Origin: Phytopythium helicoides
Lineage: Eukaryota; Oomycota; Peronosporomycetes; Pythiales; Pythiaceae
Direction of reading: 5' to 3'
NCBI GenBank assembly: GCA_024867545.1
Contig: JANFNE010000078.1
Location: 1 to 64,000 of the forward strand
Length of the DNA stretch: 64,000 bases
The position numbers were made by a program, and so were the translations under genes. The notes under the pieces were generated by a model. That model was given only the letters and a program-made list of their open reading frames with translations. It was not told where the DNA came from and searched no databases. Positions within the stretch are counted from its first letter, which is position 1, and each line of letters begins with the position of its first letter. Below are positions 41,626 through 51,322 of the stretch, in pieces.

Positions 41626-42324
41626 ATGAAGAAACCAGTCGACAGCAACAACTCGCAACCACAAGCAGTCCGACCCAGTGCAGCACCGACTGAAGGATGT
41701 TGGCGCTCTGAGGCATCCAGCAACGGCCACCACAGATACATGGGAAAGTGGGAAACTCCATTCTTCGGGTGCTTCAAGGACATCGTTCCCAACTGCCTGA
41801 TGGCATTCTTCTGTCCGTGCGTCTCGCTCGCGCAGATCTCTGCTCGTCTCGGCGTCTATTCCTACAAATTCATCCTCATCACGTCTTGTTACGTGGTCGC
41901 GGCGATGTTCGTGCTGAGCGGAATCATCGCTCACGAGATTTACATGAACGAGTCCTCATGGGAAGGCTATTGGACCGCCCTGAACTCTGTCAAGCACTAC
42001 AGCACTGCCTACACCGTCTACAACGTTCTGATGATTCTTCCCATGAGCCTATGGGTCTGGTTGCTGACACGACTTCGAGAAGAGACGCGCCTCCGGTTCA
42101 AGGCATCTGGTGGTTTTCTTGACGTGTTGTATCTTGTTGTTGTACTGCTACTCTCGCTTGCCCAGATGCTGTGTTTAACTTTCTGGTGCTCGGGCTGCAT
42201 AACTGCCCAGATGGCGACCCGTGTCAAGAGCTACAAACCCGGCCAATGGAGCTTTGGTCCTCCAGACACGTTGCCACCCTACCCTTATCCTCTCGATGAC
42301 GAGCATGATAGGTCGCAAGAGTAA
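41626..42324 (+). CDS. PLAC8-family protein with extra hydrophobic segment
   Basis: Single exon, 232 residues. The start MKKPVDSNNSQ is preferred over an in-frame ATG at 41401 because it lies just after the promoter element and matches the paralogues. It shares the three-helix plan and the remodelled WCSGCITAQMATRVKSYKPGQW with the copy at 40119. Its N-terminal tail instead resembles the truncated copy at 36817 (VRPSAAPTEGCWRS). It is thus a mosaic of two relatives, as expected from unequal exchange or conversion. Confidence 0.87.
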   Translation: MKKPVDSNNSQPQAVRPSAAPTEGCWRSEASSNGHHRYMGKWETPFFGCFKDIVPNCLMAFFCPCVSLAQISARLGVYSYKFILITSCYVVAAMFVLSGIIAHEIYMNESSWEGYWTALNSVKHYSTAYTVYNVLMILPMSLWVWLLTRLREETRLRFKASGGFLDVLYLVVVLLLSLAQMLCLTFWCSGCITAQMATRVKSYKPGQWSFGPPDTLPPYPYPLDDEHDRSQE

Positions 42325-42616
42325 GGCTAAGCACTATGCGCAATACAGTTCGATCTCATCAAGAAGACCACAGAAAATCAATCCAACCGTTCCTGGTGAT
42401 CGGAACGAATCCGCTGGGGGGAAATCCCGCTTGACTTGAGCAAGATCAACTCTGGATGAGTTCTATGGGTGCGTCGTCTCACACGCTCTATACACACTGC
42501 TCACAGTATGGCTGATCGATATCCATCGCGAATCCTCCAGGATCTGCACCCACTTCGCCTTTCAACCGAATCCAGTCTCAGTTGCGTCGCGAATCCAGAC
42601 GTCACGACCATCCGCG

Positions 42617-43354
42617 ATGGAGAAGCCTATCGCCGTCAAGGTCTCGTCGCCGCTGCCTCAGGCGGTCCCCTATAACGGCGAAACTGCTCCTGGAGTCAAT
42701 CCGCTGCAAGTCCAGGTCGTCCAGCCGGTTCGAGCTGTGCCAGTTGGCTATGTGCGATCGCAGACCTTCGACGAGGACCAGCACGTCCGCGTTGGCGAGT
42801 GGGAGACGCGCCTGTGCGGCTGCTTCACGCACCTTGTGCCCAACTGCCTCATGGTGACATTCTTTCCGTGCGTCTCGCTCGCTCAGATCGCTACTCGTGT
42901 TGGCTTTGCGCCGTACGGCGTCACGCTTTTCATCTTCTTGATCGTGGTCGGCGTCCAGTACGCCATGAACGGACTCATTTCGTACGAAGTGTACACGCAC
43001 GACAACTCGACCGACTACGAAGATGATAGCTACGATGGCTACTGGTGGTACTCGTCGAGCGAGGACTACGGCACTGCCTTCCGCATCTACAACGCGGTGG
43101 CGTGCGGGACCGAGGGAATCGTGATTGTGTTCGTGTGGCTTCTTCGCACCAAGATCCGCGCGCTCTTCGACATCCCTGGACACTGTTGCACGGACTGCTG
43201 GGTGTCAATTTGCTGCTCGTGCTGTACCATCGCTCAGATGGCGACACATGTGAAGAGCTATAAGCCCGGCAGCTGCAGCTTCGGACCTCCTGACACGTTG
43301 CCAGCGTACTCTGGAGATCAGCCGCCGATGGCAATGCCTAGCAGCTACGTGTGA
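42617..43354 (+). CDS. PLAC8-family protein with Tyr/Asp-rich loop
   Basis: Single exon, 245 residues. A Pro/Val-rich tail of about 55 residues precedes block 1 (GEWETRLCGCFTHLVPNCLM, then FFPCVSLAQ, so the CPC is FPC here). The loop between the helices is long and acidic-aromatic (NSTDYEDDSYDGYWWYSSSE). Block 2 is complete: CCTDCWVSICCSCCTIAQMATHVK. The C-terminus ends in PSSYV, a possible PDZ-type ending. Its middle is nearly identical to the copy at 44715. Confidence 0.88.
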   Translation: MEKPIAVKVSSPLPQAVPYNGETAPGVNPLQVQVVQPVRAVPVGYVRSQTFDEDQHVRVGEWETRLCGCFTHLVPNCLMVTFFPCVSLAQIATRVGFAPYGVTLFIFLIVVGVQYAMNGLISYEVYTHDNSTDYEDDSYDGYWWYSSSEDYGTAFRIYNAVACGTEGIVIVFVWLLRTKIRALFDIPGHCCTDCWVSICCSCCTIAQMATHVKSYKPGSCSFGPPDTLPAYSGDQPPMAMPSSYV

Positions 43355-43768
43355 GAGGAGTTACTCGCTGCGAGTTTCGTCGATCATATGTGAAAGTTAG
43401 TGGCGGTCTATGTTGGTGGGAACCTTGCTCGCAAACCTCCTGTCATTGTGCGCAAGCGCTCTCTGATCATCATCCATACAATGCTGTAACAAATTCTTGA
43501 GGACTTTTCGTTGCCTGCAAATTCATCAAGTCAGTCGGTCAACCTCAATTGATCAGAAGCACTAATGAGTCACGTGTGATGTTGGTGGTGGTTGTCATTC
43601 CGACATGTTCTCGTTTGTCCTGGTCCGAGAATCACACGTGTCAGTGTATCAGTAGCCTATGCCCATCTCTGTTGGTCATTGTAGGTGCGTTCCGCCATCT
43701 CGAGCAGCTTTATTCTTCATTTCCCATTTCGACCGAGTCACGTCAAGCCACAACCAAATCGCATCGCA
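43355..43768. other. Intergenic region
   Basis: About 410 bases, with no gene seen. The promoter of the next PLAC8 copy lies at its right end. Confidence 0.5.
43715..43734 (+). promoter_or_regulatory. Oomycete INR-FPR type core promoter
   Basis: cttcatttcccatttcgacc contains CATTTCCCATTT, a full match to CATTYYNCAWTT, 35 bases before the start codon at 43769. It is the best match in the window. Confidence 0.65.
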
Positions 43769-44398
43769 ATGAATGAGAACACTGCACTCATCAATGCATC
43801 AGGGGCACCTCCAGAGGCTGTTTCAAGATATGGCGACGAGCGATCGGAGTCTTTCGACACAATCCGTATCGGGAAGTGGGAAACCCCACTTTTCGGTTGC
43901 TTCGCACACCTCGTGCCGAATTGTCTGATGGCGTTTTGGTGCCCGTGCGTATCGCTCGCGCAGATCTCCACTCGCCTCGGTGTTTCTTCCTACGGTGTTG
44001 CGCTTCTCTTTTTCGTGCTCGTGGTTGGGATACAGTACAGCATGAATGCCCTGATGTGGCATGAGACGCTCGTGTACGAGAATTCCACCGACAACACGGA
44101 GGACCCCACGAGCAGCACTACCTACCGCATTTACAACTTCGGGGCGACTGCCGCCCAGGTCCTCGTGTTCTCTTCCATCCAGGGCCTGCGAAGCAAGATC
44201 CGCGAGCGCTTCGAGATCCCAGGACATTGGTGTGGTGACGTTTGGATCTCGCTCTGCTGTTCGTGCTGTGCTATTGCCCAGATGGCGACCCATGTCAAGA
44301 GCTACACGCCAGGCAACTGCAGCTTTGGACAGCCAGATACGTTGCCAGCATATCCTCGAGAAGCTGAGCGTGACGCTGCTTCGAGCAACGTCGTCTAG
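43769..44398 (+). CDS. PLAC8-family cysteine-rich membrane protein
   Basis: Single exon, 209 residues, started at MNENTALIN directly downstream of the promoter element. Block 1 is GKWETPLFGCFAHLVPNCLM, then CPCVSLAQISTRLG. The inter-helix loop is acidic (ENSTDNTEDPTSST). Block 2 reads CGDVWISLCCSCCAIAQMATHVK, then SYTPGNCSFGQPDTLPAYP. The tail is acidic and ends SSNVV. Confidence 0.88.
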   Translation: MNENTALINASGAPPEAVSRYGDERSESFDTIRIGKWETPLFGCFAHLVPNCLMAFWCPCVSLAQISTRLGVSSYGVALLFFVLVVGIQYSMNALMWHETLVYENSTDNTEDPTSSTTYRIYNFGATAAQVLVFSSIQGLRSKIRERFEIPGHWCGDVWISLCCSCCAIAQMATHVKSYTPGNCSFGQPDTLPAYPREAERDAASSNVV

Positions 44399-44714
44399 TG
44401 TAGGAAGTGAAGTAGAGACGTATGTGAATACATGATGAGGGATGGAGATCATGATAATTCGTTTTCGACATCCACATTCGAACAGCGGAAAATCCTGCGG
44501 AGTATCCACTTGAAGAGTCCAACGCCATACAAACTGCAAGCCATGCCTATTGCTGGTCATCATGGGTGCGCCTCGTCACTTTTCTCTGCGCCTCATGCAT
44601 TCCCATCTCACCGACGTTGGTCCTCCTCTCATCGACGCCTTCCTGCTCCGCTCCCACTTTCCATTCCAACAACATCGAGCGAAGTCAAGTCACAGCTTCA
44701 TCGTTTGCACCGCA
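44399..44714. other. Intergenic region
   Basis: About 315 bases. It contains the promoter element of the next gene and no gene of its own. Confidence 0.45.
44651..44670 (+). promoter_or_regulatory. Oomycete INR-FPR type core promoter
   Basis: ctcccactttccattccaac lies 45 bases before the start codon at 44715 and shares its core with the block at 41575-41596. Confidence 0.45.
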
Positions 44715-45467
44715 ATGGAGGCGAAGACGGTTGTCATCAAAGCCTCAGCACCACTACCGGAAGCAGTTCCTTACTATGGCAACGCAGCTCCTGGAGGCTA
44801 TCCGCTCCAAGTGCAAGTTATCCAGCCTGCTGTTCCCATTGCTGAGCCTTCCGTTGGCTATGAACGATCTGAGACTTTCAGCGACGACCAACACGTCCGC
44901 GTTGGCGAGTGGGAGACGCGCCTGTGCGGCTGCTTCACGCACCTTGTGCCCAACTGCCTCATGGCGACATTCTTTCCGTGCGTCTCGCTCGCTCAGATCG
45001 CGACTCGTATCGGCGTGTCGTCATATGGCGTCACGCTTTTCATCTTCTTGATCGTGGTCGGCGTCCAGTACGTCATGAATGGGCTCATTTCGTACGAAGT
45101 GTACTCGCATGAGAACTCGACCGACTACGTGGACAGCACCTACGATAGGTATTGGTGGCACTACTCGACCGATGAGGACTATGGTGTTGCCTACCACATC
45201 TACACCGCCGTCGCGGCGGCTGCCCAGGTCATCATGTTCGTGTTCGTGTGGCATCTTCGAAGCAAGATCCGCGAGCGATTCGATCTACCGGGAAACTGCT
45301 GCGGAGACTTTTGGATCTCCCTCTGCTGCTCTTGCTGCTCCATCGCCCAGATGGCGACGCACGTCAAGAGCTACACGCCAGGCAGCTGCAGCTTCGGACC
45401 CCCAGACACTTTGCCAGCGTATCCTCACGATACGACACCCACGGCGATTCCCAGCAACTTCGTGTAG
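44715..45467 (+). CDS. PLAC8-family protein with Tyr/Asp-rich loop
   Basis: Single exon, 250 residues. It is the sister of the copy at 42617-43354: both start with a Pro-rich tail containing GNAAPGGYPLQVQV-like sequence, and both have FFPCVSLAQ. The loop (NSTDYVDSTYDRYWWHYSTDE) has the same character but a different sequence. Block 2 is CGDFWISLCCSCCSIAQMATHVK. The stretch 44887-45097 is almost base-for-base the same as 42780-42990, whereas sequences on either side differ more. Confidence 0.89.
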   Translation: MEAKTVVIKASAPLPEAVPYYGNAAPGGYPLQVQVIQPAVPIAEPSVGYERSETFSDDQHVRVGEWETRLCGCFTHLVPNCLMATFFPCVSLAQIATRIGVSSYGVTLFIFLIVVGVQYVMNGLISYEVYSHENSTDYVDSTYDRYWWHYSTDEDYGVAYHIYTAVAAAAQVIMFVFVWHLRSKIRERFDLPGNCCGDFWISLCCSCCSIAQMATHVKSYTPGSCSFGPPDTLPAYPHDTTPTAIPSNFV

Positions 45468-45730
45468 GCGATAAATGCACTAGTATAACAGATCGATGAG
45501 CTTCCCTTCGCTTTTGGTCCCCATCATCGGCGATTCATCGCCGCCAGCAGGGGTGATGGAGCTCCAATTCGTGGCTGTAGCCAAATGCGGAAGTGAAGGA
45601 TCCAGTTGCAGATGGGTTCAGGTGGGATTTGGCTTCGCCATGGAAGGACATGGTGCTTCGTGTCGAATGAAACTCGGCAGTTCGCAACTTTCTTGGTGTT
45701 GTGCAAGTTATCTTCTACCAAGGCATGCCC

Positions 45731-46432
45731 ATGACGAACAAAGACGGAAGCAATGAGGCTCCGACACCTTCGAGCGTCTACATCAGCAACCAAGCTCCAA
45801 CCTTTGCTCGAAGGCCCAGGCGTCAGGGAGTCGAGTGGATCCACATCAGGGAATGGGAGGCGGGGCTCTGCGGCTGCTGCTCGAGTTGTGTGCCGAACTG
45901 CTGCATGACGACCTTCTGTCCTTGTGTTTCCCTCGCTCAAATCTCAGCTCGACTGGACGTCATGCCGTACAAGCTGACGCTCCTACTCTACCTCATTATC
46001 CAGCTCACAGTTTGGGGGCTCTGCGGGATGGCAATTTACGAGCTCTACCGGGCCCACTATGACGTGTACGTTAAAGAATCTGACGGACACCGCTACAACG
46101 ACGACGTTGTCGGCGGGGATTTCTTCGATGCCTTCAGGTCGTCGGAGGTTGGCCCCAAATTCATGCTGTACGCGATCCTCGCAAGCACAACATATCTCTT
46201 GATCTTCATATTCGTATGGTACCTCCGAGCAAGGACCCGAGCTCGCTTCGAGATCCCCGGCAGCAGTTGTGCCGACTGCTTTGCGTCTTTGTGCTGCACG
46301 TGTTGTGCCATCGCACAAGTCGCGACACACATCAAGAGTTACAAACCCGGAAGCTGCAACTATGGACCCCGCGATACCTTACCGGCGTACGCCCACGGCC
46401 ACATTGCAAGAAGCGTAAACGATACAGCGTAG
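45731..46432 (+). CDS. PLAC8-family cysteine-rich membrane protein
   Basis: Single exon, 233 residues from MTNKDGSNEAP; a Met three residues into MPM and another ten codons earlier are alternatives. Block 1 is enriched in cysteine: GLCGCCSSCVPNCCMTTFCPC. The loop between the helices is long and charged (YDVYVKESDGHRYNDDVVGG). Block 2 is CADCFASLCCTCCAIAQVATHIK. The product belongs with the copy at 46710, with which it shares NEAPTPSxVYIS near the start. Confidence 0.87.
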   Translation: MTNKDGSNEAPTPSSVYISNQAPTFARRPRRQGVEWIHIREWEAGLCGCCSSCVPNCCMTTFCPCVSLAQISARLDVMPYKLTLLLYLIIQLTVWGLCGMAIYELYRAHYDVYVKESDGHRYNDDVVGGDFFDAFRSSEVGPKFMLYAILASTTYLLIFIFVWYLRARTRARFEIPGSSCADCFASLCCTCCAIAQVATHIKSYKPGSCNYGPRDTLPAYAHGHIARSVNDTA

Positions 46433-46655
46433 CTCAACCTCCTGTTTCTGTTCAAAGCAATTAATCTGGATTCTCATACATTAACAATGTACCACATGAA
46501 GGTCAACAGTAGAGCAAGTTTTGCACTTAGAAAGAGCAGTAGGAGTGCCTTTCAGGGTGCGGTCGATGAGAGTATCCAGTCGGGTCTCGGCCCATTAACG
46601 ATGGGGCAATGCGTTGCGGCACCGCTCCAAACACCTCCACTTCTTACCTGCCGAG

Positions 46656-46673
46656 TTTCATTTCCAAATTGTC
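46656..46673 (+). promoter_or_regulatory. Oomycete INR-FPR type core promoter
   Basis: tttcatttccaaattgtc lies 37 bases before the start codon at 46710. Confidence 0.5.
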
Positions 46674-46709
46674 TGGCCTTCATCCAAGCCCTCCCTCCAA
46701 ACTCTAACG

Positions 46710-47432
46710 ATGTCGTCGAGCAAGCATCTCGATAATGAAGCTCCAACGCCTTCAGGCGTCTATATCAGCGAGTCACAACTAGCTCCACCAACCTCACAGC
46801 TCTCTTCAGAACTCGAGGCCACCGAGCGTATCCGCTTTGGAGGATGGGAAACTGGGTTCTGCGGATGCTGCACGCATGTCGTGTCCAACTGCTGCATGGT
46901 GACATTTTGTCCGTGTATCTCGCTTGCTCAGATCGCGAATCGGCTTGGTGTGATGTCGTTCGGTGTCACGCTTGCCATCTACTTGGTGATCGAGCTCGCA
47001 CTTGGATGTTTCCAGAGCTTAGTCGTCTACGAGGTCAGGCATGCTTACTACCGTAGGAGCTGGGGTTATGACGGCTACCACTACGGCGGCTACTACAGCG
47101 ACGACTACTACTACGGGGATTGGTATGGATCCTCGTACCATTCCAGAATTTACTTCACTTCATCCGCTAGGATCTACACGTGCGCTTCGAGTGTAATCAA
47201 CCTACTCATCTTCATCTTCGTGTGGCATCTTCGTGCGAAGACCCGAGAACGCTTCAACATTCCCGGAAGTTGCTGCTGCGACTGTTGTGCAGCTTTCTGG
47301 TGCTCATGCTGCACAATGGCCCAGGTTGCGACTCACATCAAGAGTTACAAGCCAGGAAGCTGCGACTTTGGGCCGCGTGACACGCTACCAGCATATAACG
47401 AGGGCAATGCTACTGGAGCAAGCATTGCATAG
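46710..47432 (+). CDS. PLAC8-family protein with very Tyr-rich loop
   Basis: Single exon, 240 residues from MSSSKHLDNEAP. Block 1 is GFCGCCTHVVSNCCMVTFCPC. The exposed loop between the two helices is extraordinary: from residue about 107 to 150 it contains about 15 Tyr together with Gly, Asp and Ser (for example YYSDDYYYGDWYGSSY). Block 2 is CCDCCAAFWCSCCTMAQVATHIK. Such a loop could bind metal, be modified or contact other surfaces; the sequence alone does not decide. Confidence 0.88.
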   Translation: MSSSKHLDNEAPTPSGVYISESQLAPPTSQLSSELEATERIRFGGWETGFCGCCTHVVSNCCMVTFCPCISLAQIANRLGVMSFGVTLAIYLVIELALGCFQSLVVYEVRHAYYRRSWGYDGYHYGGYYSDDYYYGDWYGSSYHSRIYFTSSARIYTCASSVINLLIFIFVWHLRAKTRERFNIPGSCCCDCCAAFWCSCCTMAQVATHIKSYKPGSCDFGPRDTLPAYNEGNATGASIA

Positions 47433-48892
47433 ATTACAAACCGGAAATAGCAAGAGATTGTACTTTCGTGTCTTGAAGAGTGCATGGAAGCGTTAACTTG
47501 GAGATATTGCGGTAATTCTGTGGGTGTATGGTGTTTTGGTGAAAAGAAAGATGTAGACAAGGGAGCTAGAGTCGGAGGATTTGCCACGTAAATGCTCGAT
47601 GAGTGGTAAATGTTCGCGTTGACTGCTGTAGGACTGGGGGTTTTGGTCGCTTCATTCGAGCTCTTCTAGACTTGATATGAGTGCGTTACTACAGAAAGCT
47701 ATGAGCGCTGCAGCGAAGACCCCGTTCAGTTCAAAGATCAAATCTCAACCAGGCTTTTTTTTCTCGGGTGGTCAGGGCAAACGAGCTTCAGTTCGTATAA
47801 CGCTACTATCTCCGTCTGTACTTCGAAGAATAGAAAACACTTTTGGCCGTGAATCATTGTCTCAAGTGTGTATCGGACAAACTGCAGCCTTTGTCATCGA
47901 AATCCACATGCCCGTGCACGATTGCCACAAGGCAGATTACTGGATTCGATGACACTTTTGATCCAACCACTTTGACACTTTTGGATGCAATGCATAACCT
48001 CGCATCATAAGAGAGGATTCAATCGTCCTATTTTGCACCAAGAGAAGACTCAGTGCCTTAATTCATTGAAATTCAATCCTATGGGGCTCTTGTCTAGTTA
48101 GCTGCGAGCAGTCTAGAAGGAAAAGCGGATATCCACTATTTTGTATCCATCAACTAGGAGGTTGCCGACACATGGGCTAGTATAATAAATGTGGCTCTGT
48201 TGCTACATAGTAACAGCGTGGCCATAGGAGTTCGCATTGGCGATAACGATGTGTGAGAGCCATTAACTCCGTGGGCTCGCTACTTGCATACTTGATCTGC
48301 GCCTAGGTGGCGTCGATCATGTGAATATCCATGGTGTAGAACCCAAATTAATAGTCCAGGCTTATCAGTGGAATCGATTGCGACCGCAGCACCAAAGGCT
48401 GAGGTATCGATCGAAGCCTGCTGTGCTGGACATGCTGCATGTTAATGCAGTCCAGATTATGTGTTTCTTGGCCAACATTCAGATCAAACCAGGCTATGGT
48501 CTCCTTGGTCGACTCCAAATAGATTCAGGCTCGACAAGAACCTGAAAGAGTGTAGCACGAAGCGCTCTTCAGTGAAGCTTCAATAGAATACACCACTGAA
48601 GATGCTCTCAGATGCAACATACGGTAGCTGTATCCCTGTTCCACAGGAGCTCCCTTTGGAAAAAAATTCAGCTTTCATAGTCTCATCTATCCCTAGGATT
48701 TGTCATGATCGTTATCTTGTGGTTTGAAGAGGATGATGACTTCTTCACGAAGTGAAACAGTCACTTCACATCAACAACAACCTCCGTGTCGGCCCGTCTG
48801 TCGACAATTGCTTCAGCGATCTTGTGCTTGCTCTTCAGGCCCTTGTCATCGAGGTGCCATTCCCAAATTCCCATCGGCCTTCCCAACCAACC
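47433..48892. other. Intergenic region between the two halves of the PLAC8 array
   Basis: About 1.46 kb. A 91-codon frame at 47677-47952 and a 74-codon frame at 48321-48545 show no domain and no support from composition. The stretch is AT-richer than its neighbours. No PLAC8 remnant or transposon is recognised. Confidence 0.5.
48856..48871 (+). promoter_or_regulatory. Oomycete INR-FPR type core promoter
   Basis: gccattcccaaattcc lies 22 bases before the start codon at 48893 and supports that start. Confidence 0.5.
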
Positions 48893-49603
48893 ATGAAGCT
48901 TTCCGCCCGTCATTTTGCTGCTGTGGCACTCGCAGTTTTTGCTGTTTCTTCTGCCTCCACGACTGCCGCCGTTGCCGACGACTCCACACTCGACGTCGGT
49001 GTTGTCATCTACGACAAGACCGCAGTACTCGACTCAGTTGGCCCGACGGCGTATCTCGAGCTGCTACCGTTGGTGGGTCAGTATGTCAATATCATCACCG
49101 TGGCAAACCGCACTGGCCGCATCCAACCAACCACGTTGCTGCCGCTCTATTCGAATACGTCTTACGCCGATGCACCGTCGTCTTTCGACATCTTGATCAT
49201 CCCAGGCGGTCCAGGTCGTACTGCTGTGATTTCAGACACGGCTTTCATCGACTACATCACCCGCGCTGCCGAAGCATCGACATTTGTCATGTCTGTGTGC
49301 ACGGGCGCTGACATCCTGGCGACCACCGGGCTTCTCGATGGACGCAATGCTACTACCAACAAAATGGCGTTCAAGACGATTGCGGCCGCACATCCGAATG
49401 TGAACTGGATCCGCCAGGCTCGCTGGGCCGTCGACGGCAAATACTGGACCAGCTCGGGTGTGTCTGCCGGGTTGGATATGGGCCATGCGTTCGTTGCAGC
49501 CCAGTATGGAAATGAGACGGCAGCTCTGATCGCGAAAGTTCTTGAGATCGTGCCCATAACGGATCCAACGAATGACCCATTTGTCTCGTCGATCGGCGGG
49601 TAA
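48893..49603 (+). CDS. Secreted DJ-1/PfpI-family protein (isonitrile hydratase-like)
   Basis: Single exon, 236 residues. The first 23 or so residues form a classical signal peptide (basic KLSAR, hydrophobic AAVALAVFAVSSAS), so secretion or an endomembrane location is likely. The body is a glutamine amidotransferase-like class I fold: DVGVVIYDKTAVLDSVGP, then DILIIPGGPGRT. The nucleophile elbow is MSVCTGADILA, with its Cys. WTSSGVSAGLDMGHAFV is the region that in isonitrile hydratases and AraC-type partners lines the active site. Three N-x-T/S sites could be glycosylated. Exported members of this superfamily are uncommon. It interrupts the PLAC8 array in the same orientation. Enzyme activity is unproven. 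Confidence 0.85.
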   Translation: MKLSARHFAAVALAVFAVSSASTTAAVADDSTLDVGVVIYDKTAVLDSVGPTAYLELLPLVGQYVNIITVANRTGRIQPTTLLPLYSNTSYADAPSSFDILIIPGGPGRTAVISDTAFIDYITRAAEASTFVMSVCTGADILATTGLLDGRNATTNKMAFKTIAAAHPNVNWIRQARWAVDGKYWTSSGVSAGLDMGHAFVAAQYGNETAALIAKVLEIVPITDPTNDPFVSSIGG

Positions 49604-50227
49604 GTCGCGGTTGTTCACACGGCTCGGTACACTGCAGCGAAGAAGCCCAGACGGGAGCAACTGCTCCACATTTATCGTCGTAATGTAAACATCTTGTCAA
49701 TAAGTTGCTTGTTCCATTTGGGACAGCCTGTCTCGTCCTCGAAATGCGTGGGAATTTTTTGTCATTAGTTGACGTTGGTTTTCGGTTTCTGGAGTAGAGT
49801 CCTGGATGAATCTTGAAAAGGTTGTTGGTTCTGGCTCCTGCACCAGCAACAGTGGGTTCTCTTCGCCGAGTGCACCGCTGCGTGGAACGACTTGAAATTT
49901 GTCTCTTCCGTCTAGCGCTTGTCCTTGGAGACTGTCAGAGCAGTACTTCTATCAATCAAGTTCAATCACTTTCGGATTTTCCATTACTGTACCCACTCAC
50001 TTGCCCACGCAACCTTGACCTGCCCATATCATGAGGGCGCTGCACGATCGAGAGGTTATCGTACTGTGTTACAGGTTCGCAGCAAACAGTTGCATTCATG
50101 TGAAGAAATTTGAGATGGGGGGAGTCCCCCATCTCATGAATGCTGGCTGGTAAACAGGTGGATGTTCATGATGCGTCATGCAGGTGATGCCGTTTGGTCT
50201 TCATTCTCGATTTCTCCTTGGTCCCCC
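49604..50227. other. Intergenic region with hairpin
   Basis: About 620 bases downstream of the DJ-1 gene. Apart from the hairpin at 50111-50136 nothing is recognised. Confidence 0.5.
50111..50136. repeat. Perfect 11-bp GC-rich hairpin
   Basis: tgagatggggg pairs with cccccatctca around the four-base loop gagt. It lies about 90 bases before the PLAC8 start at 50228, so it may sit in the promoter or leader. The stem would be very stable in RNA. Confidence 0.6.
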
Positions 50228-50878
50228 ATGGGTGTCCAGCGTACGCTCTCACCCTCGGCAGTTTACTACTCTGAGCCTCCAACAGCAACGGCCATTGCAG
50301 TCGACACCGCGCCTTTAGATGCTGATGATGAAGTCACCATTCTCGTCGGGCGGTGGGAGTTCGGGCTTCTCTGTGGCTGCTGCTCACCGTGCATGCCCAC
50401 CTGCCCGTATGTAATCTGGCTCCCGTTCGTCGTGCTCGCCCAGATCGCGGGAAGACTCGAAGTCATGAAGGCCTCGACCGCTTTCATCAGCTATTTCGTC
50501 GTGGCCTCTTGCCTTGGGATAATCTCCATCGTCCTCGTGGACGTGCACTACGGCTGTCTGAGCGACTGCGACAGCATCACCGGCGTCAACTACTACGCCA
50601 TGCCAATGCTCGGAATCTTCGTCTACACCTCCCTGTTCATATGGTACCTCCGCGCGGCTACCCGAGCTCGGTACAAGATCCCAGGAAACTGCCTGTGTGA
50701 CTTCTTGGCGTCTGCACTCTGCTCGTGCTGCGCAATGGCACAGATGGCGTCCCACCTGAAGAGCAACGACTTCAAGTGGGAGAGCTCAAAGCGAGACGAC
50801 GGCCGCGACTCGCTGCCTTCTTACACGCTCGAAGACGCCACCAACTGGCTGTGTCCGTGTGGTCGCTCTGACGACTAA
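50228..50878 (+). CDS. PLAC8-family protein with altered first cysteine block
   Basis: Single exon, 216 residues from MGVQRTLSPS; an in-frame ATG exists at 50162. Block 1 begins normally (GLLCGCCSPCMPTC) but the invariant CPC is replaced: VIWLPFVVLAQIAGRLE. Two helices follow, with a short loop containing two Cys (YGCLSDCDS). Block 2 is CDFLASALCSCCAMAQMASHLKS, then the usual YKPGSC..DTLPAY end gives way to DFKWESSKRDDGRDSLPSY and a CPCG tail. It is divergent yet fully open, so it may have a changed function rather than being dead. Confidence 0.8.
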   Translation: MGVQRTLSPSAVYYSEPPTATAIAVDTAPLDADDEVTILVGRWEFGLLCGCCSPCMPTCPYVIWLPFVVLAQIAGRLEVMKASTAFISYFVVASCLGIISIVLVDVHYGCLSDCDSITGVNYYAMPMLGIFVYTSLFIWYLRAATRARYKIPGNCLCDFLASALCSCCAMAQMASHLKSNDFKWESSKRDDGRDSLPSYTLEDATNWLCPCGRSDD

Positions 50879-51322
50879 TTTGCTACGCCAGCAAGATGCT
50901 GCAAGTGCTGAAAGTGAACCGTGGTGACGGCTACATTTGCTCATCCCCTCATCGAGTCTCTTTTGCGCGAGTTGAAGAGCTGAAAGGTCCCACGATCTGG
51001 ATGCATGCGTTCCCAGAGGCCGCGACACCAATACGGCCCTATACTGAAGGCTCGGATATCAGCCTATCTCTCCTTACAGGATATCGGGCGTCGCATCCAA
51101 GCTGAAAACTTTCGCCAAGTGGGTCTGCAGATTCGGTCGGTTGCGATGGCATACCGCACGAAAGCCTTCCTTGTTGTCGCGCATCGAGACCAATGCCTCT
51201 CTGAATTTCCAGTCCACCGTGTCTGTGTGCTTGATCCTCGACATCGACGCCATTGCGACTGCTTGGATGACTAGAGTTCGGTTGGAAGGCATGACGCTCG
51301 GCACAATTCGATTCCGAGCTAG
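50879..51322. other. Intergenic region
   Basis: About 440 bases. Overlapping short frames only; no feature is recognised. Confidence 0.45.

Noticed and set aside
47677..47952. 91-codon frame in the gap of the array
   Set aside because: No recognisable domain, no paralogue in the window and ordinary intergenic composition; not excluded, only unsupported.
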